A stretch of 64,000 nucleotides of DNA from Rhizobium sp. J15 (GCF_002531825.1 NZ_NWSX01000026.1:1-64000); one strand, 5' to 3'. Shown: positions 15,775-24,748, counted from the stretch's first letter. Numbers and translations: made by a program. The notes: a model not told the origin generated them from the letters alone.

Positions 15775-17961
15775 TCAGACGAGGTCGAAGCGGTCGGCGT
15801 TCATGACCTTGTTCCAGGCGGCGACGAAGTCCTTGACGAACTTCTCCTTGGCGTCGGCCTGGCCGTAGACTTCGGCGAAGGCGCGCAGCTGCGAGTGCGA
15901 GCCGAAGATCAGGTCGACGCGGGTGCCGGTCCACTTGGCAGCACCCGTCTTGCGGTCGCGGCCTTCGTAGACGCCGTCCTTGCCGGCGGCGGGAACCCAC
16001 TGCGTGGCCATGTCGAGCAGGTTGACGAAAAAGTCGTTCGTCAGCGTCTCGGGACGGGCGGTGAAGACGCCGTGTTCCGGCTGGCCGGCCTTGAGGACGC
16101 GCAGGCCGCCGACGAGGACGGTCATCTCGGGTCCGGTCAGCGTCAGCAGCTGGGCGCGGTCGACGAGCGCTTCCTCAGGCTTCATGAACTGCAGGCGCTT
16201 GCCGTTCACATAGTTGCGGAAGCCGTCGATGCGCGGCTCGAGCGCTGCGAAGGAATGCGCGTCCGTCTGGGCTTCGGAAGCATCCATGCGGCCCGGCGTG
16301 AAGGGCACGCTGACGGTGGTGCCGCCGGCGGCCGCAGCCTTTTCGACGCCAGCTGCACCGGCAAGCACGATCAGGTCGGCGAGCGAGATCTTCTTGCCGC
16401 CGGTCTGGGCGGCGTTGAAGTCTTTCTGGAGGCCTTCGAGGACGCCGAGCACCTTGGCGAGCTGGGCCGGCTGGTTGGCCTCCCAGTCCTTCTGCGGGGC
16501 AAGGCGGATGCGTGCGCCGTTGGCGCCGCCGCGCTTGTCGGAGCCGCGGAAGGTCGAGGCGGACGCCCAGGCGGTCGAAACCAGTTCCTGCACGCTGAGG
16601 CCGGTGGCAAGAACCCTGGCCTTCAGCTCGGCAATGTCCTTGTCGTCGATGAGGGGATGGTCGACGGCCGGGATCACGTCCTGCCAGATCAGGTCTTCGG
16701 CCGGAACCTCCGAGCCGAGGTAGCGGACCTTCGGGCCCATGTCGCGGTGGGTCAGCTTGAACCAGGCGCGGGCGAAAGCGTCGGCGAACTCAGCCGGATT
16801 TTCGAGGAAGCGGCGCGAGATCTTCTCGTAGACCGGGTCGAAACGCAGCGCGAGGTCGCTCGTCAGCATGGTCGGCAGATGCTTCTTGCCGGCGTCGTAG
16901 GCATCCGGAATGGAGGCTTCGGCGTTCTTGGCCTGCCACTGCTTCGCGCCGGCCGGGCTTGTCGTCAGCTCCCATTCGAAGGCGAAGAGGTTTTCGAAGA
17001 AGTAGTTGCTCCACTTGGTCGGCGTCTGCGACCAGGTGACTTCCAGGCCGGCGGTGATGGCATCCTTGCCGACGCCGGTGCCGAACGCGCTCTTCCAGCC
17101 GAGGCCCTGGTCCTCGATCGCGCCGCCTTCCGGCTCGGCGCCGATCAGCGACGGGTCGCCAGCGCCATGGGTCTTGCCGAAAGTGTGGCCGCCGGCGATC
17201 AGCGCCACGGTCTCTTCGTCGTTCATCGCCATGCGGGCGAAGGTTTCGCGGATGTCGCGGGCCGAAGACAGCGGATCGGAATTGCCGTTCGGACCTTCCG
17301 GGTTGACGTAGATGAGGCCCATCTGCACGGCGCCGAGCGGCTCGGCGAGCTGGCGTTCGCCGCTGTAGCGCTCGTCGCCGAGCCAGGTGCCTTCAGGACC
17401 CCAGTAGAGCTCTTCCGGCTCCCAGACGTCTGCGCGGCCGCCGGCGAAGCCGAAGGTCTTGAAGCCCATGGATTCGAGCGCGACGTTGCCGGTGAGGATC
17501 ATCAGGTCGGCCCAGGAGATGCTGTTGCCGTATTTCTGCTTGATCGGCCACAGCAGGCGGCGGGCCTTGTCGAGGTTGGCATTGTCAGGCCAGCTGTTCA
17601 GAGGCGCGAAACGCTGCTGACCCTGACCGGCGCCGCCGCGGCCGTCGGTGATGCGGTAGGTGCCGGCGCTGTGCCAGGCCATGCGGATGAAGAGGCCGCC
17701 GTAATGGCCGAAGTCGGCCGGCCACCACTCCTGCGAATCGGTCATCAGCGCGGTGAGATCCTTCTTCAGCGCGTCGAGATCGAGCTTCTTGAACGCCTCG
17801 GCATAGTCGAAATCCTTGCCCATCGGATCGGCGCGGCCGGAATTGTGATGAAGAATCTGCACGTTCAGCTGGTTCGGCCACCAGTCGCGGTTGGAATGGC
17901 CGCGCGGCGTGTTGCCATGGGCCACAGGACATTTGCCTGCGGTGTCAGTGGGGTTGTCCAT
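15775..17961 (-). CDS. katG: Catalase-peroxidase
   Basis: 728 residues, full length. N-terminal peroxidase domain has the distal site MAWHSAGTYR with its Arg/Trp/His set and the proximal haem ligand in IAGGHTFGKTHGAG; the Tyr of the Met-Tyr-Trp cross-link lies in LIYVNPEGP. A second, haem-less peroxidase-like domain follows. It removes hydrogen peroxide in the cytoplasm. ATG 17961 is chosen over 17976 because AAGGAG sits six bases before it, inside the alternative start. Divergent from oxyR, its expected activator; ends at a strong terminator. Confidence 0.97.
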   Translation of the reverse strand: MDNPTDTAGKCPVAHGNTPRGHSNRDWWPNQLNVQILHHNSGRADPMGKDFDYAEAFKKLDLDALKKDLTALMTDSQEWWPADFGHYGGLFIRMAWHSAGTYRITDGRGGAGQGQQRFAPLNSWPDNANLDKARRLLWPIKQKYGNSISWADLMILTGNVALESMGFKTFGFAGGRADVWEPEELYWGPEGTWLGDERYSGERQLAEPLGAVQMGLIYVNPEGPNGNSDPLSSARDIRETFARMAMNDEETVALIAGGHTFGKTHGAGDPSLIGAEPEGGAIEDQGLGWKSAFGTGVGKDAITAGLEVTWSQTPTKWSNYFFENLFAFEWELTTSPAGAKQWQAKNAEASIPDAYDAGKKHLPTMLTSDLALRFDPVYEKISRRFLENPAEFADAFARAWFKLTHRDMGPKVRYLGSEVPAEDLIWQDVIPAVDHPLIDDKDIAELKARVLATGLSVQELVSTAWASASTFRGSDKRGGANGARIRLAPQKDWEANQPAQLAKVLGVLEGLQKDFNAAQTGGKKISLADLIVLAGAAGVEKAAAAGGTTVSVPFTPGRMDASEAQTDAHSFAALEPRIDGFRNYVNGKRLQFMKPEEALVDRAQLLTLTGPEMTVLVGGLRVLKAGQPEHGVFTARPETLTNDFFVNLLDMATQWVPAAGKDGVYEGRDRKTGAAKWTGTRVDLIFGSHSQLRAFAEVYGQADAKEKFVKDFVAAWNKVMNADRFDLV

Positions 17962-18092
17962 GATCGTCTCCTTCATTGCTTGATCTGTCTGCGGTTCAAA
18001 AAGATGAGCCGAGCTGGCGCCCCACTCTCTCCCTTGCAGTCTTCATATCGGAAGCGTTCAATAATTTTAAGTTGGATTTACTGATTGCTGCG

Positions 18093-18107
18093 ATAAGCTG
18101 AGCTTAT
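18093..18107. promoter_or_regulatory. Palindrome over the oxyR start codon
   Basis: ATAAGC-TGA-GCTTAT is a perfect inverted repeat whose right arm includes the AT of the oxyR ATG (18106). Its position fits an OxyR autoregulatory site or a small mRNA hairpin at the start codon; the 130-base katG-oxyR spacer otherwise holds the divergent promoters. Confidence 0.45.
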
Positions 18108-19026
18108 GAAAAATCTTACCCTGAAACAGCTGCGTTATTTTGAAGCTTTGGCAAGGGACGGCCGATTTCGCCGTGCCGCCGATGCCTGCGCCATCTCCCA
18201 GCCGGCGCTCTCCATGCAGATCAAAGAACTTGAGCAGGAGTTGGGCAGCGAGCTCTTCGAGCGCAGCGCCCGCGAGGTGAAGCTCACCCCCTTCGGCCAG
18301 ACCTTTGCGCTGCGCGTCCGCGATATCCTGCGCGCCGTCGACGAACTCGGCGAATTCGCCCGCGCCTCGCGCGACAGTTTCCTCACGCGCCTGCGCATCG
18401 GCATCATCCCGACGATCGCGCCCTATCTGCTGCCGGCGATTATAAACGATCTCAACAAAAGCTTCGCGGGGATTCAGATCGAGGTGCGCGAGACGCAGAC
18501 CGGCAAGCTGGTTCAGGAGCTGGCGCAGGGCCAGCTCGACATGGCGATCGTCGCGCTGCCGGTGTCGGAACCCTCGCTGACCGAACTGGAGCTGTTCAAG
18601 GAGGAGTTCGTGCTGGTCCGGCGGCACGAGGACGGCGGCAAGCCGGTGCCCGAACGCGAGGCGCTGCGCGAAATGCGGCTGCTGCTGCTCGAGGAGGGCC
18701 ACTGCTTTCGCGACCAGGCCCTGTCCTTCTGCAAGGTCGGGCCCGCCCGCCTGCGTGAGATCATGGAAGGCAGCTCGCTCTCCACCCTCGTCCAGATGGT
18801 CGGCGCCGGCATCGGCGTCACCCTGATCCCGGAAATGGCCGTTCCCGTCGAAACCCGCTCGGCCCACGTCTCGATCTCCCGCTTCCCCTCGCCGCAGCCC
18901 TCGCGAACCATCGGCATGGTCTGGCGCAATTCCACGCCGATGGCCAAGCAGCTGCAGGAGGTCGCCGAGGCGGTCCGCCGCTCGGCGGAGGCGATGCGAG
19001 GGCAGTATGGCGGGGGTGATGGATAG
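18106..19026 (+). CDS. oxyR: LysR family peroxide-sensing regulator OxyR
   Basis: 306 residues. HTH in LKQLRYFEALARDGRFRRAADACAISQPALSMQIKELE. The redox pair is present in EEGHCFRDQALSFC, equivalent to Cys199 and Cys208 of E. coli OxyR, which form a disulphide on peroxide exposure. Divergent neighbour katG is the usual OxyR target in rhizobia. C-terminal tail is glycine-rich (YGGGDG). Confidence 0.95.
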   Translation: MKNLTLKQLRYFEALARDGRFRRAADACAISQPALSMQIKELEQELGSELFERSAREVKLTPFGQTFALRVRDILRAVDELGEFARASRDSFLTRLRIGIIPTIAPYLLPAIINDLNKSFAGIQIEVRETQTGKLVQELAQGQLDMAIVALPVSEPSLTELELFKEEFVLVRRHEDGGKPVPEREALREMRLLLLEEGHCFRDQALSFCKVGPARLREIMEGSSLSTLVQMVGAGIGVTLIPEMAVPVETRSAHVSISRFPSPQPSRTIGMVWRNSTPMAKQLQEVAEAVRRSAEAMRGQYGGGDG

Positions 19027-19040
19027 GCTGCTGGTGGGTG

Positions 19041-19225
19041 CCAAGACCCCTCCCCAACCCCCCCCCACAAGGGGGAGGGACTAACATGCCGCACCGTTTC
19101 ACGTAGCCTCCACCATACCAATCGGCTGAACGGTCGCAGCGAATAAGGCCTCTCCGTCTGGTCTCCACCGAGGCCGCCGGTTAAGCCCCTCCCCCTTGTG
19201 GGGAGGGGTTTGGGGCGGGGTCTTG
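19041..19225. repeat. Inverted repeat element with C-rich/G-rich arms
   Basis: 19041-19080 (ccaagacccctccccaac...acaagggggaggg) is the near reverse complement of 19185-19225 (cccctcccccttgtggggag...ggggtcttgg). The interior of about 100 bases has no coding signal. It fills the spacer between the convergent oxyR and TadG-like genes. Confidence 0.75.
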
Positions 19226-19249
19226 GGCCGCAGCGGCCAGCCTCGGCGT

Positions 19250-20656
19250 TTACTGCGTCAGCCGCAACGTATCCCCGCGAATGGCAGCCGCGATCGTCTC
19301 GTAGACCGTCTTGATGGTAGCAGGCGATGCGGTGAAGAAATGTGCGGTGTTGGTGGCGCAGTTGCGGATGTTCACCACGTCGGCATCGGCGCTGTAGGAA
19401 AGCGTATAGATTTCGATGCCGCTCTTCTTGATCGCCGTGCAAGCGGTCAGCATCGCCGAGGTGGCGAAGGTGTTGCAGGCCGAGGATTGGGTTTGCGAGC
19501 AGATCCAGTCGAACTTGTCGTTCGGGTTATATTTCGTGTTCATTTCGCCATCGGTCATGAACACCATGACTTTGTGCACGGAATCGGAGACCGGCGCGGG
19601 CGAGGACTGGTCTCCCCAGACGCCCTGCCATTTCGGCGACAGCGTGTACCATCCGGCGACCACGCCCGCGTCGAGCCGGGTGGAGCCTTCGGAGGTCAGG
19701 TTGGCGACGGCCTTTTTCAGATAGGCGAAGTCGCCGGTCAGCGGCGTGACCGGGGGCGGACAGAAGCTCGTTCCGGATTTCGGATTGGCGTCCATGGGGA
19801 CGAAGGCAGCGGTATCGGGCGATGCATCGCTCATGCCGTAATCGCCGATCGCGCCCTCGTCCCGGACCTCGACATCGGCGCGCGGCTCGATGCAGCCCAT
19901 CCAGTAATAGTTCTTGGTGGTGGCCATGACGGGCGTGACGCCGTCGATCCAGTAGGAGAGCTTGTAGCTGGAGCTATAGACGGATTGGGGATCGGTCCAG
20001 CGTTTGGGAACGGCGGCCGCGCCATTATAGGATTTGAGCCAGCCGGTGTTGGCGAGGCCGAAATTGACGCGGCTGGAAAAGGGCACGATCGAGATCTTGG
20101 TCTTGTCGACCAGCGACGAATTGGACGAGAAGGCCTGGAGAAAGCCGGCGACCGCGGTCTGCATCGGCGTGAAGCGGTTCTCCTCGATCATCGAGCTCGA
20201 CACGTCGAGAACCAGCGCGATCTCCAGCTGCTTCACCCCCGGCAGGGCCGCGCAGGAGCGGATGCCGATCGGGACGGACTGGATATTGGCGAGTTTCATG
20301 AAGGTGGTGGGCACGCCGTCCGTGACGTCGAGGCAGAGTTCCGACTCGTCGCTTGCCACCTCCGGCTTGCCGGCGACGGCGGTCTCGAACTTGCCGTTTG
20401 CCGAGAGGAAGGCGTTGATGGTCTTGGCGATCGTCGCCTCCGGCATGCCGGATTTGTATTTCGCGGCCGCCGCGAGCACCGCCGAGTCCGCGGCCGATTG
20501 CAGCTCCGTCCTGCTGTTATAGGCCCTGATGTAATCGATCGATGCGCCGACCGCGAGAAGCATGGGCACGGCGGCCAGGATGACGATGATGGCGACCGCG
20601 CCGTCGCGGTTTTCGATCAGGTGGGAAAGCAGGGGCAAGCGAGGGGACATGGGCAT
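19250..20656 (-). CDS. TadG-like pilus-associated protein with vWA domain
   Basis: 468 residues. N-terminal TadE/TadG-type segment (ENRDGAVAIIVILAAVPMLLAVGASIDYIRAYNSRTELQSAADSAVLAAA) with one transmembrane helix at about 20-42. A von Willebrand A domain follows, with MIDAS residues in LVLDVSSSMIEENR (DxSxS), and FMTDGEMNTKYN near 330. Such proteins accompany Flp/Tad pili. No other tad genes are in the window, so this is an orphan copy. A second ATG lies two codons in. Confidence 0.85.
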   Translation of the reverse strand: MPMSPRLPLLSHLIENRDGAVAIIVILAAVPMLLAVGASIDYIRAYNSRTELQSAADSAVLAAAAKYKSGMPEATIAKTINAFLSANGKFETAVAGKPEVASDESELCLDVTDGVPTTFMKLANIQSVPIGIRSCAALPGVKQLEIALVLDVSSSMIEENRFTPMQTAVAGFLQAFSSNSSLVDKTKISIVPFSSRVNFGLANTGWLKSYNGAAAVPKRWTDPQSVYSSSYKLSYWIDGVTPVMATTKNYYWMGCIEPRADVEVRDEGAIGDYGMSDASPDTAAFVPMDANPKSGTSFCPPPVTPLTGDFAYLKKAVANLTSEGSTRLDAGVVAGWYTLSPKWQGVWGDQSSPAPVSDSVHKVMVFMTDGEMNTKYNPNDKFDWICSQTQSSACNTFATSAMLTACTAIKKSGIEIYTLSYSADADVVNIRNCATNTAHFFTASPATIKTVYETIAAAIRGDTLRLTQ

Positions 20657-20827
20657 CGGCTCGAAATCAAGATCTCTCTTTGGTTTCGAACAGCGCTATG
20701 ACGGCAAGCTTAACGACAGGGAAACGCGCTGCCGCCTGGGAGCGGCAGGGGAAATTTTCCAACGCGAATCGGACAGCCGGCTCTCATTGTGGATATGCCG
20801 CGCATGTGAAGCGCGGGTGCCCTCGCC

Positions 20828-21649
20828 TTACGAGCGGCGCTTGAACGTGTGCTCGGCGGCCGGGAATTTTCGCGAGCGCACTTCTTCGGCATAGGCGGCG
20901 GCGGCATCCGCGACCCGCTTGCCGAGTTCGTCGTAGCGCTTGACGAAACGCGGCTTGAAATCGTTGAAGAGGCCGAGAATGTCGTCCGAGACCAGGATCT
21001 GGCCGTCGCAGGCCGAAGAGGCGCCGATGCCGATTGTGGGTATGTGGATGCCTGCACTCACCTCGCGGGCGAGCGGCTCGACCGTGCCCTCTACGACGAC
21101 GGCGAACGCACCAGAGCCGCCGATCGCATGGGCGTCGCGGCGGATCTTCGATGTCTCGTGTTCGGAATGGCCGACGGAACGATAGCCGCCGGCGGTATGG
21201 ACGAGCTGCGGCATTAGGCCGATATGGCCGAGCACGGGAATGCCCCGCTTGGTGAGGAAGGCGATGGTTTCGGCCATCTCCTCGCCGCCTTCCAGCTTGA
21301 CCGCGTCGCAGCCGGTTTCCTGCATGATGCGCACGGCGTTGCGGAAGGCGATCTCCTTCGATTCCTGGTAGCTGCCGAAGGGCATGTCGACGACGACGCA
21401 GGCGTTGGCGACGCCGCGCATGACCGCCTTGCCATGGGCGATCATCATGTCGAGCGTGACGCCGATCGTGGTCTCCATGCCGTAGAGCACCATGCCGAGC
21501 GAATCCCCGACCAGCAGCAGGTCGCAATGCTCGTCGAGAAGACGGGCCATCGGCGTCGTATAGGCGGTGAGGCAGACGATCGGCTTGCCGCCTTTCATGG
21601 CCGCGATGCGCACTGGCGTCAGGCGCTTCTGGGTTCCGGTGGCGCTCAT
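20828..21649 (-). CDS. panB: 3-methyl-2-oxobutanoate hydroxymethyltransferase
   Basis: 273 residues. Catalyses the first step of pantothenate synthesis: alpha-ketoisovalerate plus methylene-tetrahydrofolate gives ketopantoate. The TIM-barrel signature is clear: ITCLTAY-like IVCLTAYTTPMARLLD, DLLLVGDSLGMVLYG with the metal-binding Asp, and HIGLMPQ. Start codon overlaps the panC stop by four bases, so the two are translationally coupled. Confidence 0.96.
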   Translation of the reverse strand: MSATGTQKRLTPVRIAAMKGGKPIVCLTAYTTPMARLLDEHCDLLLVGDSLGMVLYGMETTIGVTLDMMIAHGKAVMRGVANACVVVDMPFGSYQESKEIAFRNAVRIMQETGCDAVKLEGGEEMAETIAFLTKRGIPVLGHIGLMPQLVHTAGGYRSVGHSEHETSKIRRDAHAIGGSGAFAVVVEGTVEPLAREVSAGIHIPTIGIGASSACDGQILVSDDILGLFNDFKPRFVKRYDELGKRVADAAAAYAEEVRSRKFPAAEHTFKRRS

Positions 21650-22563
21650 TTCGTCACTCCCTTTCCGGACTGTCCGGTCATGCGGTTGTCCCGGACGATC
21701 TTATTGTCTCCCGGGACGCGGCTGCGGATCACTCTGTTGTCGAGTAGCCGCGTCGTGCCGATGCTGATGAAGAGCGCCACGACGATGGGGTCTTCGATCG
21801 AAGCGACCGGCGCCAGCGTCGAGGCATCCCGAACGGCGACGACCTCGGCCTTCGCCAAGGGTTCGCGACCGATGAAGGCGGTGAGCTTAGCCTCCAGCTC
21901 TCCGGCATCGGTGAGACCGTCGGCGACCAGGCGCTCGGCCTCGTCGAGCGTCTGAGGGACGATCACCGCCGCGCGCCGCTCGTCGGGGCTGAGATAGACA
22001 TTGCGCGACGACAGGGCGAGGCCGTCGCTGTCGCGCACCGTCGGCACGGCGATCACCCGCACGGGCACGGCGAGATCCTCCACCATGCGCTTGATGATGA
22101 CGACCTGCTGGTAATCCTTCTCGCCGAAATAGGCGGTCTGCGGCTGGACGATGTTGAACAGCTTGGAAACGACGGTGGCGACACCGGCGAAATGGCCGGG
22201 CCGGACCGCGCCTTCGAGCTCGCGGCCGAGATCGGGAACGTCGACCACCGTCTTCATCGGGCGCGGATACATGTCCTCGACGCCGGGCGCGAAGAGGAAG
22301 TTGACGCCGGCCTGCTTCAGCATGGCGCCGTCGCGGTCGAGATCGCGCGGATATTTGGCGAGGTCTTCGGCCGGGCCGAACTGCAGCGGATTGACGAAGA
22401 TCGAGACGACGACGATGTCGTTTTCGGCCCGGGCGCGCGTGACGAGCTGCATATGGCCGGCATGGAGATAACCCATGGTCGGCACCAGGCCGACGGTGCG
22501 CCCTTGCCGCTTCAGCGCATCGAGCGTGTGGCGCAGCTCTTCAATGCTCGAGAAAACCCGCAT
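21646..22563 (-). CDS. panC: Pantothenate synthetase
   Basis: 305 residues from ATG 22563 (MRVFSSIEELRHTLDAL), with GGGAGGATAT just upstream. It condenses pantoate and beta-alanine with ATP. Motifs: VPTMGYLHAGHMQLV (HxGH nucleotidyl-transferase signature), SIFVNPLQFGPAEDLAKYPR, FGEKDYQQ and SSRNVYLSPDER. The frame stays open far upstream of the real start, but that part is out of family. Forms panC-panB; I see no second pan gene. Confidence 0.96.
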   Translation of the reverse strand: MRVFSSIEELRHTLDALKRQGRTVGLVPTMGYLHAGHMQLVTRARAENDIVVVSIFVNPLQFGPAEDLAKYPRDLDRDGAMLKQAGVNFLFAPGVEDMYPRPMKTVVDVPDLGRELEGAVRPGHFAGVATVVSKLFNIVQPQTAYFGEKDYQQVVIIKRMVEDLAVPVRVIAVPTVRDSDGLALSSRNVYLSPDERRAAVIVPQTLDEAERLVADGLTDAGELEAKLTAFIGREPLAKAEVVAVRDASTLAPVASIEDPIVVALFISIGTTRLLDNRVIRSRVPGDNKIVRDNRMTGQSGKGVTK

Positions 22564-22797
22564 ATATCCTCCCAGCGGCCGGTCATTCTTCTTGGGCGCG
22601 GATAAGAAGTGTAATCGATGCCGGAGGTCAATGCACATTCCGCGATAAAAACGATTATATGGGAATGGAAGACTGATGAGGCCGAACCTATATCCGCCCG
22701 GAAATGGAAGCTTGCCCTGGGCTAGCAATGTGCGGGCCGCGGCGTTATTGGCCCTGTCCGTCAAGATACCATCACAGTCGGCCGTTATGGAGGATGC

Positions 22798-23268
22798 ATG
22801 GACAAACCCTGGAAGATCAGCCGCGGGCCGATTGCGGCGACCGAGCTCGACGTGGAGAAGGCCAACGCGATCAACGGCATGTTGATCCGGCCGGTCGGCG
22901 TGCTTCCGGCCAAGCCCGGCGATCCCGTCCTTCCCTTCGCCGTCGGCCTGTTCAACGAACTGCGCCCGCTGTTGAAGCCCGAGGCCGGGGTGACGACGCT
23001 CCGGCGCGCGACCGCTGCCTATGTCCATTGCCGGCGCTATTATTTCGCCAGCGCCCAGCCCGATTCCATGCGCCACAACATCGACGGCGAGCCGGTCGAA
23101 GCCTTGTCCGTCGAAGACCGGCTGGTCGCGCAGAAGCGCTTCCTGAGCCTCAAGCAGAGCGCCAAGGCCGAGGCGCCCGAGCCGGCGCCGGTTCCCCCGC
23201 CGGTGCTCAGCAAGAACGAACAGATCCGCGCCGCCCTGCTGCGCGGCCGTAAGAGCCCCGTCAGCTAG
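22798..23268 (+). CDS. ProQ/FinO domain protein
   Basis: 156 residues; ATG 22798 preceded by GGAGG. Residues about 30-120 follow the ProQ/FinO pattern: PFAVGLFNELRPLLKPEAG, then LRRATAAYVHCRRYYFASAQ, then RHNIDGEPVEALSVEDRLVAQKRF. The DGEP-x(5)-S-x-ED segment is highly characteristic. A Pro/Ala-rich linker and a basic tail follow. Family members bind structured RNAs; FinO protects and pairs an antisense RNA with its target. It converges on repC with an 8-base overlap of the coding ends, next to a replicon controlled by an antisense RNA, so a role in repABC copy control is a reasonable inference, not shown. Confidence 0.82.
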   Translation: MDKPWKISRGPIAATELDVEKANAINGMLIRPVGVLPAKPGDPVLPFAVGLFNELRPLLKPEAGVTTLRRATAAYVHCRRYYFASAQPDSMRHNIDGEPVEALSVEDRLVAQKRFLSLKQSAKAEAPEPAPVPPPVLSKNEQIRAALLRGRKSPVS

Positions 23269-24541
23269 CCTTGCCGAGAGGCGGATCCTTCGCCCGCAAC
23301 AGCGCCATCAGCATCGGGCCGAGCGCGAATTCGCCGCGTCCGGCGCGCCGCGTGAGATCCCTGAGATAGCCGCCGGCGGAGGTGATGCACCCTCCCCTTT
23401 GCAGGATGCAGGCCATGACGGTGGCGGCGTTTTCCGGCCCCATCACCGCACAGGCTTCCTCATAGGCCGGCAGGCCGACGCGCAGCATCGCGCCCACGGT
23501 GGCCGCCGCCGTCATCAGATCCCGCCAGCTGCCGATCGCCCCGCCCGGGCCGTAATCGACGATATCGGGGCAGGCCTGCAGCACGGTGCCGAGCGGAAAG
23601 GATTTCAATCTCCCGGCATCCGTCCGAACAGCCCGCCATCCCTGCCCGCCGTCCCCTCGCCTGCCCTGCTCATGGCTTTCCAGCCCTGCCCTTGGCTGGT
23701 CGTCCCGCCTCGCCGCCTGCTCCGTTTCCAAGCCCGGTTCAGATTCAGATAGGGATTCGGGATTCGAATTCTGTATGTGGCGCTCAAACTGGGATTCACT
23801 GGTGCTCGCCATTTGCATTTTCTCATGCGATTCCAATGTGTTGATGATGGAGAGGCGCAGCGTCTCCAGCTCTTCGAGGAGCGGCGGGAGATTTTTGAGG
23901 GTTGCCGCCTTCGGAATGCGCTCCAGCAGTGCGTGAAACAGCGAGGAAACCCGCTCCCACGCGCCGGGAACGGCTTCCTCGACGGCTGCGGCGATGAGCT
24001 TGGCGATATCGCGCCGGCAGATCGTCAGCCGCTCCTTCGTCGCCCGCAGCATCTGCCGGTCGGCGGCAATCCCGGCGGCCGTGGCTTCGATCTCGGAGGC
24101 GCGGGCGAGCAGTGGGGCGAGACTGAAGCCATAGGCCTCGTCGATGCCGCCTGCCCTGCCGCGGCGCACATAACGCTTGCCGTTCGGGCTGTCCTTGCGG
24201 GAGATGAGGCCGGCCTCGACGAGCACGGCGAGATGCCGGCGCAGCGTGGCGGCGGCCATGCCGCGTGCTCTGAGCGAAAGCTGCGTATTCGAGGGAAAGA
24301 CCACCAGCCCCTTTTCGCTGGAGAGCTCGTCCTCGGGATAGAAGCTCAGCAGCGCATCGAGCACGGTGAGCGCCCGGTCGGTAACGCCGAGCCCTGCCCG
24401 CGCCTCGCAGACCGATCGGAACAATTTCCATTTGTTGCGCGTCGTCCCGGCCGCCATCGCTTCGCCGCGCCGCTGTTTCAGCAGCAGGGCAAGCGACATC
24501 GGCCGCCGCCCGAAGGGCGTCGTCACAGATTCACTCTCCAT
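23261..24541 (-). CDS. repC: Replication initiator RepC of a repABC replicon
   Basis: 426 residues from ATG 24541 (MESESVTTPFGRRPMSLALL), the hallmark RepC N-terminus, with GAGGTGAAGGA ahead; a GTG three codons upstream is less likely. Contains the winged-helix core (FPSNTQLSLRARGMAAATLRRHLAVLVEAGLISRKDSPNGKRY), a long helical middle part and the conserved C-terminal AGGYLRDLTRRAGRGEFALGPML. RepC is sufficient for initiation, and in studied members oriV lies inside this gene. Last gene of repA-repB-repC; its translation should be controlled by the antisense RNA in the repB-repC gap. Confidence 0.95.
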   Translation of the reverse strand: MESESVTTPFGRRPMSLALLLKQRRGEAMAAGTTRNKWKLFRSVCEARAGLGVTDRALTVLDALLSFYPEDELSSEKGLVVFPSNTQLSLRARGMAAATLRRHLAVLVEAGLISRKDSPNGKRYVRRGRAGGIDEAYGFSLAPLLARASEIEATAAGIAADRQMLRATKERLTICRRDIAKLIAAAVEEAVPGAWERVSSLFHALLERIPKAATLKNLPPLLEELETLRLSIINTLESHEKMQMASTSESQFERHIQNSNPESLSESEPGLETEQAARRDDQPRAGLESHEQGRRGDGGQGWRAVRTDAGRLKSFPLGTVLQACPDIVDYGPGGAIGSWRDLMTAAATVGAMLRVGLPAYEEACAVMGPENAATVMACILQRGGCITSAGGYLRDLTRRAGRGEFALGPMLMALLRAKDPPLGKAS

Positions 24542-24656
24542 TTCCTTCACCTCTATTCAGGCAAAAGAAATCCGATCACCGAAACGATGCGAGGGTTGAG
24601 GCCACTGCAGCGTCATTGCCGCATCTGAAAAGACGCGGGCGACCGCTTCAGGACTC

Positions 24657-24685
24657 TTGACGGGGATTCGTGAAAATGCGATTCT
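24657..24685 (+). promoter_or_regulatory. Promoter of the repABC counter-transcribed RNA
   Basis: TTGACG at 24657-24662, a 17-base spacer, then GATTCT at 24680-24685 (plus strand, opposite to repABC). The -35 is strong and the -10 weak; the distance to the terminator stem at 24708-24742 gives the short RNA size expected of repABC ctRNAs. Confidence 0.55.
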
Positions 24686-24689
24686 CTGT

Positions 24690-24748
24690 CTTGCTTAAGG
24701 ATGTGAGAAGGGCTTCCACGACTCGTTCGTTTGGGGGCCTTTTTCTTT
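24690..24748 (+). ncRNA. repABC antisense ctRNA (IncA-type), repB-repC spacer
   Basis: repABC plasmids encode a ~55-60-base antisense RNA between repB and repC that blocks repC expression and sets copy number and incompatibility. Here the plus strand has a promoter-like pair at 24657-24685 and, 3', a 10-base-pair stem (24708-24717 with 24733-24742, two G-U wobbles plus one) with a 15-base loop, followed by TTCTTTT. The predicted RNA is about 58 bases. Exact ends are estimated. The rest of the 214-base gap is the repC leader. Confidence 0.78.

Noticed and set aside
15895..18084. A 729-codon open frame on the plus strand opposite katG
   Set aside because: It mirrors katG in the complementary frame, as expected in GC-rich DNA, and has no recognisable domain; katG is unmistakable.
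22564..23076. Upstream extension of the panC frame
   Set aside because: PanC starts with MRVFSSIEEL at 22563 with a good ribosome-binding site; the extension is antisense to the ProQ-like gene.
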